Shown here: positions 53,445 through 63,847 of the stretch, one piece after another | How positions within the stretch are numbered: the stretch's first letter is position 1 | Layout of the letters: each line of letters starts with the position of its first letter | DNA from: Heliocidaris erythrogramma | Taxonomy: Eukaryota; Echinodermata; Echinoidea; Camarodonta; Echinometridae | Reading direction: 5' to 3' | Assembly (NCBI GenBank): GCA_025617745.1 | Contig: CM046853.1 | Location: forward strand, 3,964,873-4,028,872 | DNA: 64,000 bases | The notes under the pieces: generated by a model | Seen by the model: the letters and a program-made list of their open reading frames with translations, nothing else | What the model was told of the DNA's origin: nothing | Database searches by the model: none | Translations under genes and position numbers: made by a program

Positions 53445-53488
53445 CGTGATAACCTGATGAGTGCAGGTCGAAAAGCTTCGTTATCATG
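53445..53488 (+). ncRNA. Type I hammerhead ribozyme motif, PLE 2 right arm
   Basis: Stem I CGTGATAAC/GTTATCATG (9 bp, 53445-53453 and 53480-53488). Core CTGATGA (53454-53460) and GAAA (53470-53473) match consensus. Stem III is the self-complementary AAGCTT, and TTC precedes the predicted cleavage after 53479. Stem II is weak, with one closing G-C pair. ACCTGC just upstream (53440-53445) can pair with GCAGGT in loop II. Minimal stem III hammerheads often act as dimers. Confidence 0.7.
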
Positions 53489-53509
53489 TTTTTTTTTCGT
53501 GCCATATTG

Positions 53510-54517
53510 AAATTTTGTAGTACCAAGAAATTACTTTTCATTACATTCAATGTTGATCAAAATTGTGTATTTGGTGAAAATTGTTCTTTTCCTTCGTGCT
53601 TACCCACGATTCAGAACCAAATGACAGACAAGTCTTCCAAAGCCTCAAACAACACACAACAGAACTGAGATCTTTTTCATCCAGATTTATGTCATTTATC
53701 CAAACATATACTTTCATTGCCTTTTATACACATTATTTTTTTCTTGACAGTTCATTAAATGTCATTACATGAGTCACAATGAAAAGGAAAAACTTTGTTT
53801 TGGATAGAGAAAAGTTACGTTAAAAGTTATTTGTTTTATTTAATCCACTTTGGATAGATATTACAGTCCTGTTTTTAAAAAATTAAAGAAAAGCAAAATG
53901 TAATTAATGTGAAAGATTAGAATTGATATAAATGTGCAATTCTTGGAAATGCATCTATTAGAAAGGAGTTAACGTTTAGAAGGCTTACGGTTCACCATGT
54001 GGTTAGTCCTGAAAAGGATTGTTGAGTAAGAAGAAGAAAGTGGAGAAAAGTTCATGACGGACAGTCAACCTGTCTGAAACGTTGGGTCTTCTCCACTCTC
54101 TGCCTTCTCATCTGGTTTACCTCAAATATGCAATTTTCGACGTAGAGGGCAATATTATGCATGGAAATGGTCCACATCTTCGTTAACTTCACTTCCGGTC
54201 CGTATTGAAATACTATGGCTTATGAATAAAATGAGTGCTAAAATGCTTAATTTTTGGATCGCATGACATAGACCACTCAAATTTTGAAAATGCAACCAAT
54301 TGTCTCAATAAATCATGTCGGTTAAACTCAAACTCGAGGATTTTTGTAATATCTGTGTACATTTTCAATGCAAAAAGACAACACTTGTCGACCCAATCGG
54401 GATATTGTCAGCACTGCGCATGCGTGGTTTGCATGACAAACGCCATCTGTTGGCGAAATTGCGTATTTGGGGTAGCGAGAATTGCTACTTGCTACAAGGA
54501 ATATAAGTATAGAATTT
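53510..54517. other. AT-rich spacer between PLE 2 and its solo end
   Basis: No gene is seen. It contains the degenerate hammerhead-like fold at 54039-54097. Confidence 0.4.
54039..54097 (+). ncRNA. Decayed hammerhead-like fold, probably another PLE remnant
   Basis: Stem I AGTGGAGAA/TTCTCCACT (9 bp), stem II GACAG/CTGTC, GAAA, and a two-pair stem III ending GTC before the stem I 3' strand are present. The CUGAUGA position reads TTCATGACG, and one base is extra before GAAA. This can fold but is unlikely to cleave. Confidence 0.45.
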
Positions 54518-54622
54518 CAATATGGCACGAAAAAGAGACATGATAACGAAGCTTTTCGACCTGCACTCATCAGGTTATCACGCAGGTATGTAACAAATTA
54601 CTTGAAATCAACTATATTCTAT
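54518..54622 (-). mobile_element. Solo 3' end of PLE 2 family
   Basis: CAATATGGCACGAAAAAGAG through ATTACTTGAAATCAACTATA matches the left arm of PLE 2 with a few substitutions. It contains an intact hammerhead motif at 54539-54582. Confidence 0.75.
54539..54582 (-). ncRNA. Type I hammerhead ribozyme motif, third copy
   Basis: Same stem I, CTGATGA, GAAA and AAGCTT as the copies at 52399 and 53445, in a copy whose flanks have begun to diverge. Confidence 0.68.
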
Positions 54623-54917
54623 TCAACTATCAATTCTATAAGTATAGAATTATTGAAAACATTAAATTTGATCTATATGTACGTGGCTTATGCAAATGTT
54701 GACTTGCAACTGAAGAGAAATTACAATTGACTGAGTTCAGTTTGTTTCTTTTCCTGTATTATTATAATACTGGAGTAAAAGAATTTCAAAGTTACAGTAT
54801 AAATGTATCATGTATAATAATTCAATTGAATGAAATACTGCTTGGTAAATTGATATTAATTTCTTTCCTATCAATGATATTTGCTAAAAGTGATTGAAAT
54901 TCTTCAGTGTCAAGTAA

Positions 54918-55536
54918 ACAAATCTTTCGGCATATTACTCCCAGTGTTAAAGATCGTATACTCGATCTGTAATGAAAAACACAAGTCAGAACAAATTGGA
55001 ACCAGCGGGATTCGAACCTGTCATCTACTGCTTGCCGGGCGGCGACTTAACCACCAGGCTATTCTGGTTCACGGCCAAGTCACGACGAACTAGAAACAAA
55101 TACCCCAGATCCTCTTCTTTCTGACTCATTAATATTCAAACGGTCCGCCGTAGACAATGGTTAGTAAACGAAGAAGCTTGACTGGGGAGGAATTTTTAAT
55201 TTGTAAACAAATCTTTCGGCATATTACTCCCAGTGTTAAAGATCGTATGCTCGATCTGTAATGAAAAACACAAGTCAGAAAAAATTGGAACCAGCGGGAT
55301 TCGAACCTGCGGGATTCGAACCTGTCATCTACTGCTTGCCGGGCAGCGACTTAACCACCAGGCTATTCTGGTTCACGGCCAAGTCACGACGAACTAGAAA
55401 CAAATACCCCAGATCCTCTTCTTTCTGACTCATTAATATTCAAACGGTCCGCCGTAGACAATGGTTAGTAAACGAAGAAGCTTGACTGGGGAGGAATTTT
55501 TAAAATTCCTCCACAGTCAAGCTTCTTCGTTTACTA
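54918..55536 (-). mobile_element. Tandemly duplicated tRNA-derived SINE with inverted tail, flanked by 10-bp repeats
   Basis: Two 289-bp units begin near 54914 and 55203. Each has a minus-strand tRNA-like head: a GAACCAG/CTGGTTC acceptor-like pair, A-box-like TAGCCTGGTGG and B-box GGTTCGAATCC. Unit 2 has a 15-bp duplication over the B-box. The end folds back (GAAGAAGCTTGACTG against CAGTCAAGCTTCTTC). TGTCAAGTAA occurs at 54908-54917 and 55537-55546 as a likely target duplication. Confidence 0.72.
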
Positions 55537-55783
55537 ATGTCAAGTAAGTTTAACCACTAAGATTGTAATTTAAAGCAAACAATGCCTATACATAATAAAC
55601 ATCATATTATGACATTATCAATGTGCTTTGAAAACATGTGATGCAATACATGTACCTGTCTCTGCTACACATGATCATGGTTCAAGGAAGAAAAAAGTAA
55701 GACAATTTTTATTTGTTCACACTTGAACGGACACTTTGTTTTTGTCGGTTTTATTGTACTTATACATGAAACTTTTTTTTTAT

Positions 55784-56774
55784 TGGGAGAGATGAATAAC
55801 TAGTGAGGTTGGGAGAGATCAGTAACTAGTGAGGTTGGGAAAGATGAATAACAAGTAAGGATGGAAGAGATGAATAACTAGTGAGGATGGGAGAGATGAA
55901 CGACTAGTGACGTTGGAAGAGATGAATGGCAAGTGAGGTTGGGAGAGATGAATGACTAGTGAGGTTGGGAGGGATGAATGACTAGTGAGGTTGGAAGAGA
56001 TGAATGACAAGTGAGGTTGGGAGAGATGAATAACTAGTGAGGATGGGAGAGATAAATAACTAGTGAGAATGGGAGAGATGAATAACGAGTAAGGATGGGA
56101 GGGATGAATAACTAGTGAGGTTGGGAGAGATGAATAACTAGTGAGGTTGGGAGAGATGAATGACTAGTGAGGTTGGGAGAGATGAATGACTAGTGAGGTT
56201 GGGAGAGATGAATGACTAGTGAGGTTGGGGGAGATGAATAACTAATGAGGTTGGGAGAGATGAATGACTAGTGAGGTTGGGGGAGATGAATGACTAGTGA
56301 GGTTGGGAGAGATGAATAACTAGGGAGGTTGGGAGAGATGAATGACTAGTGAGGTTGGGAGAGATGAATGACTAGTGAGGTTGGGGGAGATGAATGACTA
56401 GTGAGGTTGGGAGAGATGAATAACTAGGGAGGTTGGGAGAGATGAATGACTAGTGAGGTTGGGAGAGATGAATGACTAGTGAGGTTGGGAGAGATGAATG
56501 ACTAGTGAGGTTGGGAGAGATGAATGACTAGTGAGGTTGGGAGAGATGAATGACTAGTGAGGTTGGGGGAGATGAATAACTAATGAGGTTGGGAGAGATG
56601 AATGACTAGTGAGGTTGGGAGAGATGAATAACTAGTGAGGTTGGGGGAGATGAATGACTAGTGAGGTTGGGAGAGATGAATAACTAGGGAGGTTGGGAGA
56701 GATGAATGACTAGTGAGGTTGGGAGAGATGAATAACTAGGGAGGTTGGGAGAGATGAATGACTAGTGAGGTTAA
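55784..56774. repeat. 26-bp minisatellite, ~37 copies
   Basis: The consensus unit, in two parts, is GAGGTTGGGAGAG plus ATGAATGACTAGT. Variants alternate AATGACT/AATAACT and GGGAGAG/GGGGGAG. Higher-order blocks recur. Left-edge units are the most diverged. Confidence 0.92.
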
Positions 56775-57616
56775 TAGAGAGAAAAGAGAGGACTAGGAGA
56801 GATAAGAGATGGTAAGGAGTGTGTGAGAAGTATAGGAAAGGTTCGAGATTGGAACTGACTTGGAAGAGGATTATGAGAGGAAAATATAAATTGGTTCACT
56901 GTGGAAATATTGTTACATGGTCCAGGACATTGACAAATCCTTATCAAGTACAGAATTAAACTTTAGACATTTTTTTCATCTCTCTTTATCCTACTCATGC
57001 TCCCTACCCTTTTTCTCATATTACAGGCACATACTACACTCTGCCCCCGAAAGAGAAGAAAGTGGACACTATTTATAGTTCTGATTTTCAAATAAATATT
57101 TAATACAAACTTATCTGTCATATATCCAAATATACGTAAATTAATCCTACAACTGGAATCATGCCATTCACACGAGTGAGCATAAGAGTCAAATACACAG
57201 AAAGATTCTCAAATGGTATCCGCACCTTAAATGGTATCATGCGACAATACTTTTCAGACATAAACAAATAAATATAGACATCTCATTCACTTCTTTCCAT
57301 GTCTGTGTTTTGTATTGAATACCATGCAACTCATATTCACTTTATTTAGTCCTCAACTTAAAACAGTTTCCTCTTTCTTGCTTTCTCTGTACATTCTGAA
57401 ATCACATTCCTCTGAAAAGCATATCACTTTCACACAAGGACATATTGACACTTTGATACTTTCATGACTTTTTATATGTTTTAATGTCCATTTATATATT
57501 TTTAAAATCTTTCCAACATCAAAATATCTTTCACCTTACAATGTATCTCATAGATGTGAAACAGTAAAACAAATCCAGTTGCAATTAACTACCTTCACAC
57601 CAATAACAAGAATATA
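56775..57616. other. Non-coding spacer
   Basis: AT-rich, no exon-like frame and no clear repeat. Confidence 0.4.
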
Positions 57617-58431
57617 CACTAAAGGAAAAAAGAAACTTATAAAAGTTCAAGAGATCACCAAATTAAATTCTCTGCATGGAAATGTACCAAATTTGGATAT
57701 AATGTTGATTCAATGCATGGCTTTAAATGACAGTCAATAACAAAAAGTTTTCTTCAATGCCACAAAAGAAATGTGCACTGAAACAAAGGACTCTCTAATC
57801 CCAAAGTCACAAAGATAAACTGCAGTCTTGTACACCATATGCATGTCAATGAATGAAACAAAAGAATTTCAAAAGGGATTTGCAAGTTCATATCCAAACA
57901 GATTAATAGCCAGTATGTCCACCTCTAGCTTGCTGGCAAGCTGTACACCGTCTTCGCATGCTTCCGATCAGATTCGCGATGGTAGCCTGGGGAACATTGT
58001 TCCATTCCTCTTGCAGTGCTGCAATGAGCGTCTCCCTATTGATGGGTTGATTGTCACGCCTTGACACACGTCGACCAAGCTCTTCCCAGAGATGTTCAAT
58101 TGGGGAAAGGTCTGGTGAACGGGCGAACCATGGCAGAACATCAATATCCTCTTGCTCGAGGGGTGCAAATCCCTTTTGAAATTCTTTTGTTTCATTCATT
58201 GACATGCATATGGTGTACAAGACTGCAGTTTATCTTTGTGACTTTGGGATTAGAGAGTCCTTTGTTTCAGTGCACATTTCTTTTGTGGCATTGAAGAAAA
58301 CTTTTTGTTATTGACTGTCATTTAAAGCCATGCATTGAATCAACATTATATCCAAATTTGGTACATTTCCATGCAGAGAATTTAATTTGGTGATCTCTTG
58401 AACTTTTATAAGTTTCTTTTTTCCTTTAGTG
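57617..58431 (-). mobile_element. Tc1-like deletion derivative with 268-bp TIRs
   Basis: CACTAAAGG at the left and CCTTTAGTG at the right are TA-flanked. The inverted repeats 57617-57884 and 58164-58431 look identical over 268 bp. The 279-bp centre carries the end of a transposase gene. Confidence 0.88.
57903..58220 (-). pseudogene. Tc1 transposase C-terminal fragment
   Basis: It reads LPWFARSPDLSPIEHLWEEL, then GRRVSRRDNQPI. ARSPDLSPIEHLWEELG contains the third catalytic residue (E) of the DD34E triad. Both aspartates and the DNA-binding domains are deleted, and the frame runs straight into the TIR. Cannot encode an active enzyme. Confidence 0.88.
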
Positions 58432-58899
58432 TATATATTTTCACAGTACAACTACATGAATTTGAAGTTTTTCAAAAGTAATGATAAATACTATCATTTA
58501 CTGTATGAACAATTAAATGTTTTTACAGGAGCATGAAAGCAATTCCTCACCCCTTGCCATAATTTTTGTTTTAGCCTTTAAGAGTTTAATAAGCAGTTCC
58601 CTTGAATTGTCATACTTTTCTATTCCATAGATTTTCTGCATTCATGGATCTCCATCTTTCATTACTCTCCTTTGAGGAGTGGAGCAACAAAACTCTTTAG
58701 AGATATTTTGAAGCATTTTAAGCATCAGCAACCAATATATGCCAAATTTAGTTCATAAAAAATTACTTGGAACAAAAGGAAACACCTTGTTATATTGAAA
58801 TATTGTTGTGTAAAGCCTCCAAAAAATTTAGGATTTAAGGAACTGTGGCCTACAATATTACATTGTCATAATGAGTTTGTTATAAACAGTGTTATATTA
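58432..58899. other. Non-coding spacer
   Basis: No gene or repeat recognised. Confidence 0.35.
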
Positions 58900-59095
58900 G
58901 TAATAATAATAATAATAATACATGAGACTTGTATAGTGCCAATATCCATATTGATTAAATGCTCAAGAAAATAAGAAAGAATGTCTGTTTTCAAAATGAA
59001 AGGTTGAACAAATTTGATTTTAGGGTGCCCATGTAGGAGTTCTTCAGCTCCTGTGAGAATGAATTCCACAGGGCTGGTCCGGCACGAGCAAAAAA
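58900..59095 (-). mobile_element. SINE-like repeat with AAT tail
   Basis: It has (AAT)n at 58901-58920, a GTATAGTGCC word and a right part with AATTCCACAGGGCTGG. It resembles the tail modules of other SINEs here. The tRNA head is not present. Confidence 0.45.
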
Positions 59096-59612
59096 TTGTT
59101 CCCCCAAGATCTGTAATAATGGTTCCACTGTACTACAAGTAGGGTATGCAATTTATTGGATATCTGTTTCTATTCTAAATGAAGTATCATTAATAATAAT
59201 ACTAATATTCCCTTTGTGTGAAGCACAGATCACAGATGAACAATGTCTCTATTAACTTCAAGTATGCTTTGGAAACTTTCTCTCTGGCTTCAGCCATGCT
59301 TCTATGATAAGACACTCAACTATTGAAGGAACTACCTGCTACCAGATATCCATTTACTTTACCTTCATTGAAAGTGGGAAGTGTTGAGTACAGTGGACAC
59401 TTTAGTATAACCAGGTACTTGGGACCATCAAAATTACCTTGTTATAGCAGGAATCTCGTTATATCAGCTTAAAATAAACCAATAGAATATAAAGAGCTCG
59501 GACCAGGAATATTACCTTGTTATATCAGGAATGTTGTTATATCAGACCTCTTTATACTGAGATTCCACTGTAATAACTTAGCAAACAACACAAATGATCA
59601 CATACACATACT
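59096..59612. other. Non-coding spacer with repeated TTGTTATA words
   Basis: Around 59447-59565, TTGTTATATCAG-type words recur in both strands. No gene. Confidence 0.35.
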
Positions 59613-59946
59613 TTAATAATAATAATAATAGCCGTTTCTTATAGCGCCTTACCAGTTACAATGTAACCGACCAAAGCTCTTACAGCATTATTACCCCGGT
59701 CACTGGATTCAAATGCAATTCTGCACATTACAGTGCACATTCTTCACTCCTCTGGAGAGCATTCCAGCCAGTCGCCTGTTTCCAAGCGCGCACATGCTAA
59801 TCCAACCACAATGACGTTCGCATCCTACCGGGTACCTATTTAACACCTGGGTGGAGAGGAGCAAAGTAGGTAAAATGCCTTGCTCAAGGGCATAATGGCC
59901 GTGCCAGGTTTCGAACCCACGACCTTTGCATTCCCAGTCAAGCGGA
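59613..59946 (-). mobile_element. tRNA-derived SINE, same core family
   Basis: (AAT)n tail at the left and the core ACCGGGTACCTATTTAACAC with CCTGGGTGGAGAGGAGCAAAG. A B-box-like GGTTTCGAACCC lies near 59908. It aligns with the SINE at 13626. Confidence 0.75.
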
Positions 59947-62080
59947 AATATTCCCATACTGATCACTGGAGAAATACATATGTATCAGGCCTGCATATAT
60001 ATATACATGTATATATTTCACACATTGGTTGCTGTTATTCATTACAGAGTGAAAGCATGACTGGACATGGCATAAACATTGTATGCATAATCAAAGGAAG
60101 CAATATGGCACTGAAATTCTACCAAACCCGATATATACAGTTATACCCTGCAGTGTGCTCTTGCTTATAATCTTTGAACAGTAATTTATGCATTTAACAT
60201 TTTAATACCAGCACAATTACAGAACAAGTACAGTCAACAGTTCATAAGTCTCCGAAATGTGGTAAAAATTTAGTGAAGAAATATGTATAGGTCTATCAAT
60301 CAAAGAAAAATACATGTACTACATGTACAGGGAATTCCTATCTCTGCTTTTGCATTCTGTTGTAACCCTGTATATAGTACAGGGTGTATTTCATCAAAAT
60401 TATGCACCAACATTCATATATCACATTTATCATGTATTTGTATACATGCCCTTTCCCTCCATATTGTTTTTGTAGATGCATTTACATGAATACAGTTGGG
60501 GTTCACACATACATGTCAGGTGTAAAATAAATGTACAGATAAGAAATGTTGATTCATTGTCACCCATTGGTTCTCTAGTTCTTTCTCTAGTTCTTTCTTT
60601 CTCTAGTTCTTTCTTTCTCTAGTTCTTTGGTCATAGGCTCTTACATTACAAAGGCCTTTTTCTTTGGGTGAGTTGATATCATGAGGGTCAAGGCTAAGAT
60701 TTCACTATGACTATTTAGCCCTCTCTTTCTCTACATAGAGCAACCAGTAGATTTTAGAGGTAAATTCTGTTACATGTATATATCATGGCTGATGATAAAG
60801 TTTTCCATCACCACAAAGAGTTCAAATCATGTTCCATTCTTTTAAAAGCTATGTTTCTTCTTGTCTTCATGATAAAAATAGCTTTAACATCCTTGTATAC
60901 AGGCTTACAATGTCACACATGTAATAATACTAGTGGCTTTATATGAAGTGTTTACATCCATCATGCATTGACACTCGTGGTGCTATAATATTGCAAAAAT
61001 AAAAAATGTCCACAACTTTAAATCATTAAAGTTAGAACATGTACATATGTCAGTGTATATTCATTTTCATTATCAAAATAACACACTTGTGGACAAGCAT
61101 CTTGCATAGAAAACAATTACATCACAACATCATGACATTGTACCATTTGAATCGAACAAAATATACCAACACATATTTATGAATGAGTTAAAATGTAAGT
61201 ATGCACTATATGACTCATCACAGTATTGTTGCACATGTACATGTTTCACACATTCTACTTAGGAATGTTACTGTTTCACAAATTGACTGCATCCACCTCA
61301 AAGTACCAGATTTAAGACACCATTTAACACATTACCTTCTTCTGCGGGTGAATAATGCATGATGTAACTCGATACATTAGGAAAAGAAAGTAATTGGGAA
61401 GTTCCCTCCAAATTTCTTTATTAAGTGTGTCTATCTTGTGATCTGTAGCTTCTTAGAAAATGTATATTACAAAAAAGTAGTATTGAACATGCCATAATTG
61501 CATACAACTTTAATGTTTTACAGGATATTGCACTCAGTGTATTTCTTCTTGGTGCACTGCACATACAGCTGTGCACTGGTTTTTTGTCAAGTATAGAGGA
61601 ACAGGCAATATTTGTGTTTTTCTGGTCACAAATAAGCACTGGGCAAGTGAAGTCCAAGGTATTTGGTCATTTGATGTCCATATATTACTAAGTATCATGG
61701 AGTTATGGACATGCACCGACATCATATAATATTATTCTACCGGTACTTCATTATTTGGTCTGATCCATGCTCTAGTACCACTATTAACATAATACAATAA
61801 TCAGATACATGTATACTAAAATCTCGGATGTGGCTGGTAACAAAATGGGGGAAATAGCTTGGACTTGCCCCACTATATTTTTTCAATCTCAAATGATAAA
61901 AATGGCAAAAGTGAGTAATCAAAATTGGGGGAAATTTCTCTATTTTATAGGACTGCACTTGCCATAAACAACATAAATCATAGTTACATGTACAATACAC
62001 ACTTCTATATTTTCAGGTTATTACATTACATCCATCCAGTGTAGGATGCAGGATTTTTTTCTGGGGGTTGTGAACTTGAG
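59947..62080. other. AT-rich non-coding DNA
   Basis: No exon with splice signals is recognised. ACATGTAC words and a TTTCTCTAGTTC tandem (about 60572-60628) are the only structure. Could be a long UTR or intergenic. Confidence 0.35.
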
Positions 62081-62816
62081 GGCCCGAATTCACAAAGGAG
62101 GTTTAAACCTAAACCATGGTTTAAACCTCCGAAAGCATACTAAAACTAGAAATATCACTGAAGATGATGATTAATACCCCCGCCCCGTGACAACAGCCTT
62201 TCTTGACTTTTGGTCGAAAACTGAGGAAGTAGTTCGATCCGCAAGATTTTTCCCTGATTTACTGCCATAGATATGCCGTTTCCATGGCAACGCAGCTTCC
62301 GACACATCAAAAAATATGTTGTACACATCTTCCCAGTAAGACCAATGTGTGTACCAAATTTCACGACTTTCGGTCAAAAACTGAGGAAGTAGTTCGATCC
62401 GCAAGGTGTTTCCTTGATTTTCTGCCATAAATATACCGTTACCATGGCAACGCAGATTCCGACTCATCTGAAAAATATGTCTTGCACATCTTCCCACCAA
62501 GACCAATGTGTGTACCAAATTTCATGACTTTCGGTCAAAAAGTGAGGAAGTAGTTCGATCCGCAAGATTTGCAACGGACCGACCGACCGCCCACCCGCCC
62601 GCCCAACGATTGACTGATTCCTATATACCCCCTTCAAACTTCGTTTGGCGGGGGTATAATAAGCGTAAATAAGCGTAAATAAGCGCACATTGCCCATGCG
62701 CGCGCTTATAGAAATCATATAATTGGGTTGGATCTCGGTGCGCAAGTACGCTTAAAAAAACCCAGGAGGGGGTTTAAACCATGATTTAAAATAAACCTCC
62801 TTTGTGAATTTGGGCC
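62081..62816. mobile_element. TIR element split by a Helentron-like insertion
   Basis: GGCCCGAATTCACAAAGGAG and a following TTTAAACC segment at the left are mirrored at the right (CCTCCTTTGTGAATTTGGGCC), about 50 bp. No target duplication is obvious. Without the insert it is about 220 bp. Confidence 0.68.
62146..62659 (-). mobile_element. Helentron-like element, family 5 (TATACCCCCGCC)
   Basis: On the minus strand it starts TTATACCCCCGCC, then a hairpin (AAACGAAGTTT) and GGGGGTATA. Three internal units of about 162 bp each contain GAGGAAGTAGTTCGATCCGC on the plus strand. The inverse GGCGGGGGTATTAAT, a weak hairpin (ATCA/TGAT) and TTTCTAG|TTTT end it (CTAG 62146-62149). Confidence 0.6.
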
Positions 62817-63845
62817 TAGATGTCTAGGTAAGTACAGGGTTCTGGCAGGTAAGGACAGACCGAGGTTGTTCCATTGTCTTCTACTCCCCACAGTTACATA
62901 TGATTTGTCCACGATGTCCCATTTTTGCATGAGGATTTCATATTGTCCATTATCAATCACAAGGCAATTCCGACACGACTAGGTGGACCATGGCTTCCTC
63001 AAACCTGATGGTGAAGATTCACTGGACTAAAGGAAAGCTTGTGCGGTATTACCTGAAGATGATTTGGAGCCATCCTTGGGTTGTGGATGCTGCAATCAAT
63101 GGGGTTAATGGATGGGAGGTTTCACTTGGAGTCTCTTTTTGGTTTGTTCATGCTAAGAGAGAGTGAATGTGTCATGCATTTCTCCATTTGATTGTGATGA
63201 TAACACTTAGCTGAAATGTGGTAGGGCAATACCACACAAGTATCATCTCCTCCTCATGTCAGTCTTAGACATCTGAAGATTGATCAGCAGGCAATGTGCA
63301 CGACTGGGTCAATCTTTGTAGCATGATACCATCTTCATCCTAGCAAGCTATACCATAGAAGCTTATTGGAGGATATACAGGGTTATCTTGTAGAAGAAAT
63401 TCATTTACATAGATTCTCCAGTTCATCAAGTTGACTATTGATTGATTTACTGTGGTAAACACTGTCAAGAAAAATGATTTCATAGATGAACATCATATTA
63501 TGAATATAAGTACATGAATTGAATACATAATATAAAAAAACCCAACAACAAGCAAAATCAAACATGGAAAGCAGAACATAATCAAAGCGAAAACCTCACC
63601 TGCTGGGTCAGACAAGTCCATTAGATATGAAATGCTCTGTAGTGTAATGATCTCCATTAAAAGCCTCAACAAATTTGAATAACAAATTTATAGTAATATC
63701 AACTGCACTTATTAGCAACTGAACCTATTAGCAAATGACATTTATGGACAATACATCATCTGACCCATGTTGTAGATAAAGAATAGTGTTATATCATCTA
63801 CAGATGGTCATGGGCAACATCTATAGACATGTTGACCTGTAATAA
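62817..63845. other. Flank with possible weak coding fragments
   Basis: A minus-strand stretch (NGQYEILMQKWDIVDKSYVT, 62850-62960) and a 59-codon plus frame at 62988-63167 both look somewhat protein-like. Neither has convincing splice signals, and I recognise neither. Confidence 0.25.
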
Positions 63846-63847
63846 AA

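Larger units (their letters stand above)
52378..53509. mobile_element. Penelope-like element 2, palindromic remnant
   Basis: The minus-strand 3' half of a PLE (GIY-YIG region to 3' end) is joined head-to-head to an inverted copy of its own 3' end. The left arm 52378-52603 is the inverse of the right arm 53284-53509. Both arms finish with the same hammerhead motif and a TTTTTCGTG(c/a)CATATTG end. This layout is the same as in PLE 1, though the sequence is unrelated. Confidence 0.8.

Noticed and set aside
54990-55390. Two tRNA genes on the minus strand
   Set aside because: The heads have A/B boxes and a partial acceptor pair, but the T stem has mismatches, no normal anticodon loop forms, and both sit in a duplicated SINE.
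55819-56010. Open frame in the minisatellite (Ser/Leu/Pro-rich)
   Set aside because: Produced by translating the 26-bp repeat. No splice signals or start context.
62988-63167. 59-codon plus-strand frame MASSNLMVKIHWTKG...
   Set aside because: Composition is acceptable, but there are no splice sites, no family and no neighbouring exons. It is kept only as a comment.
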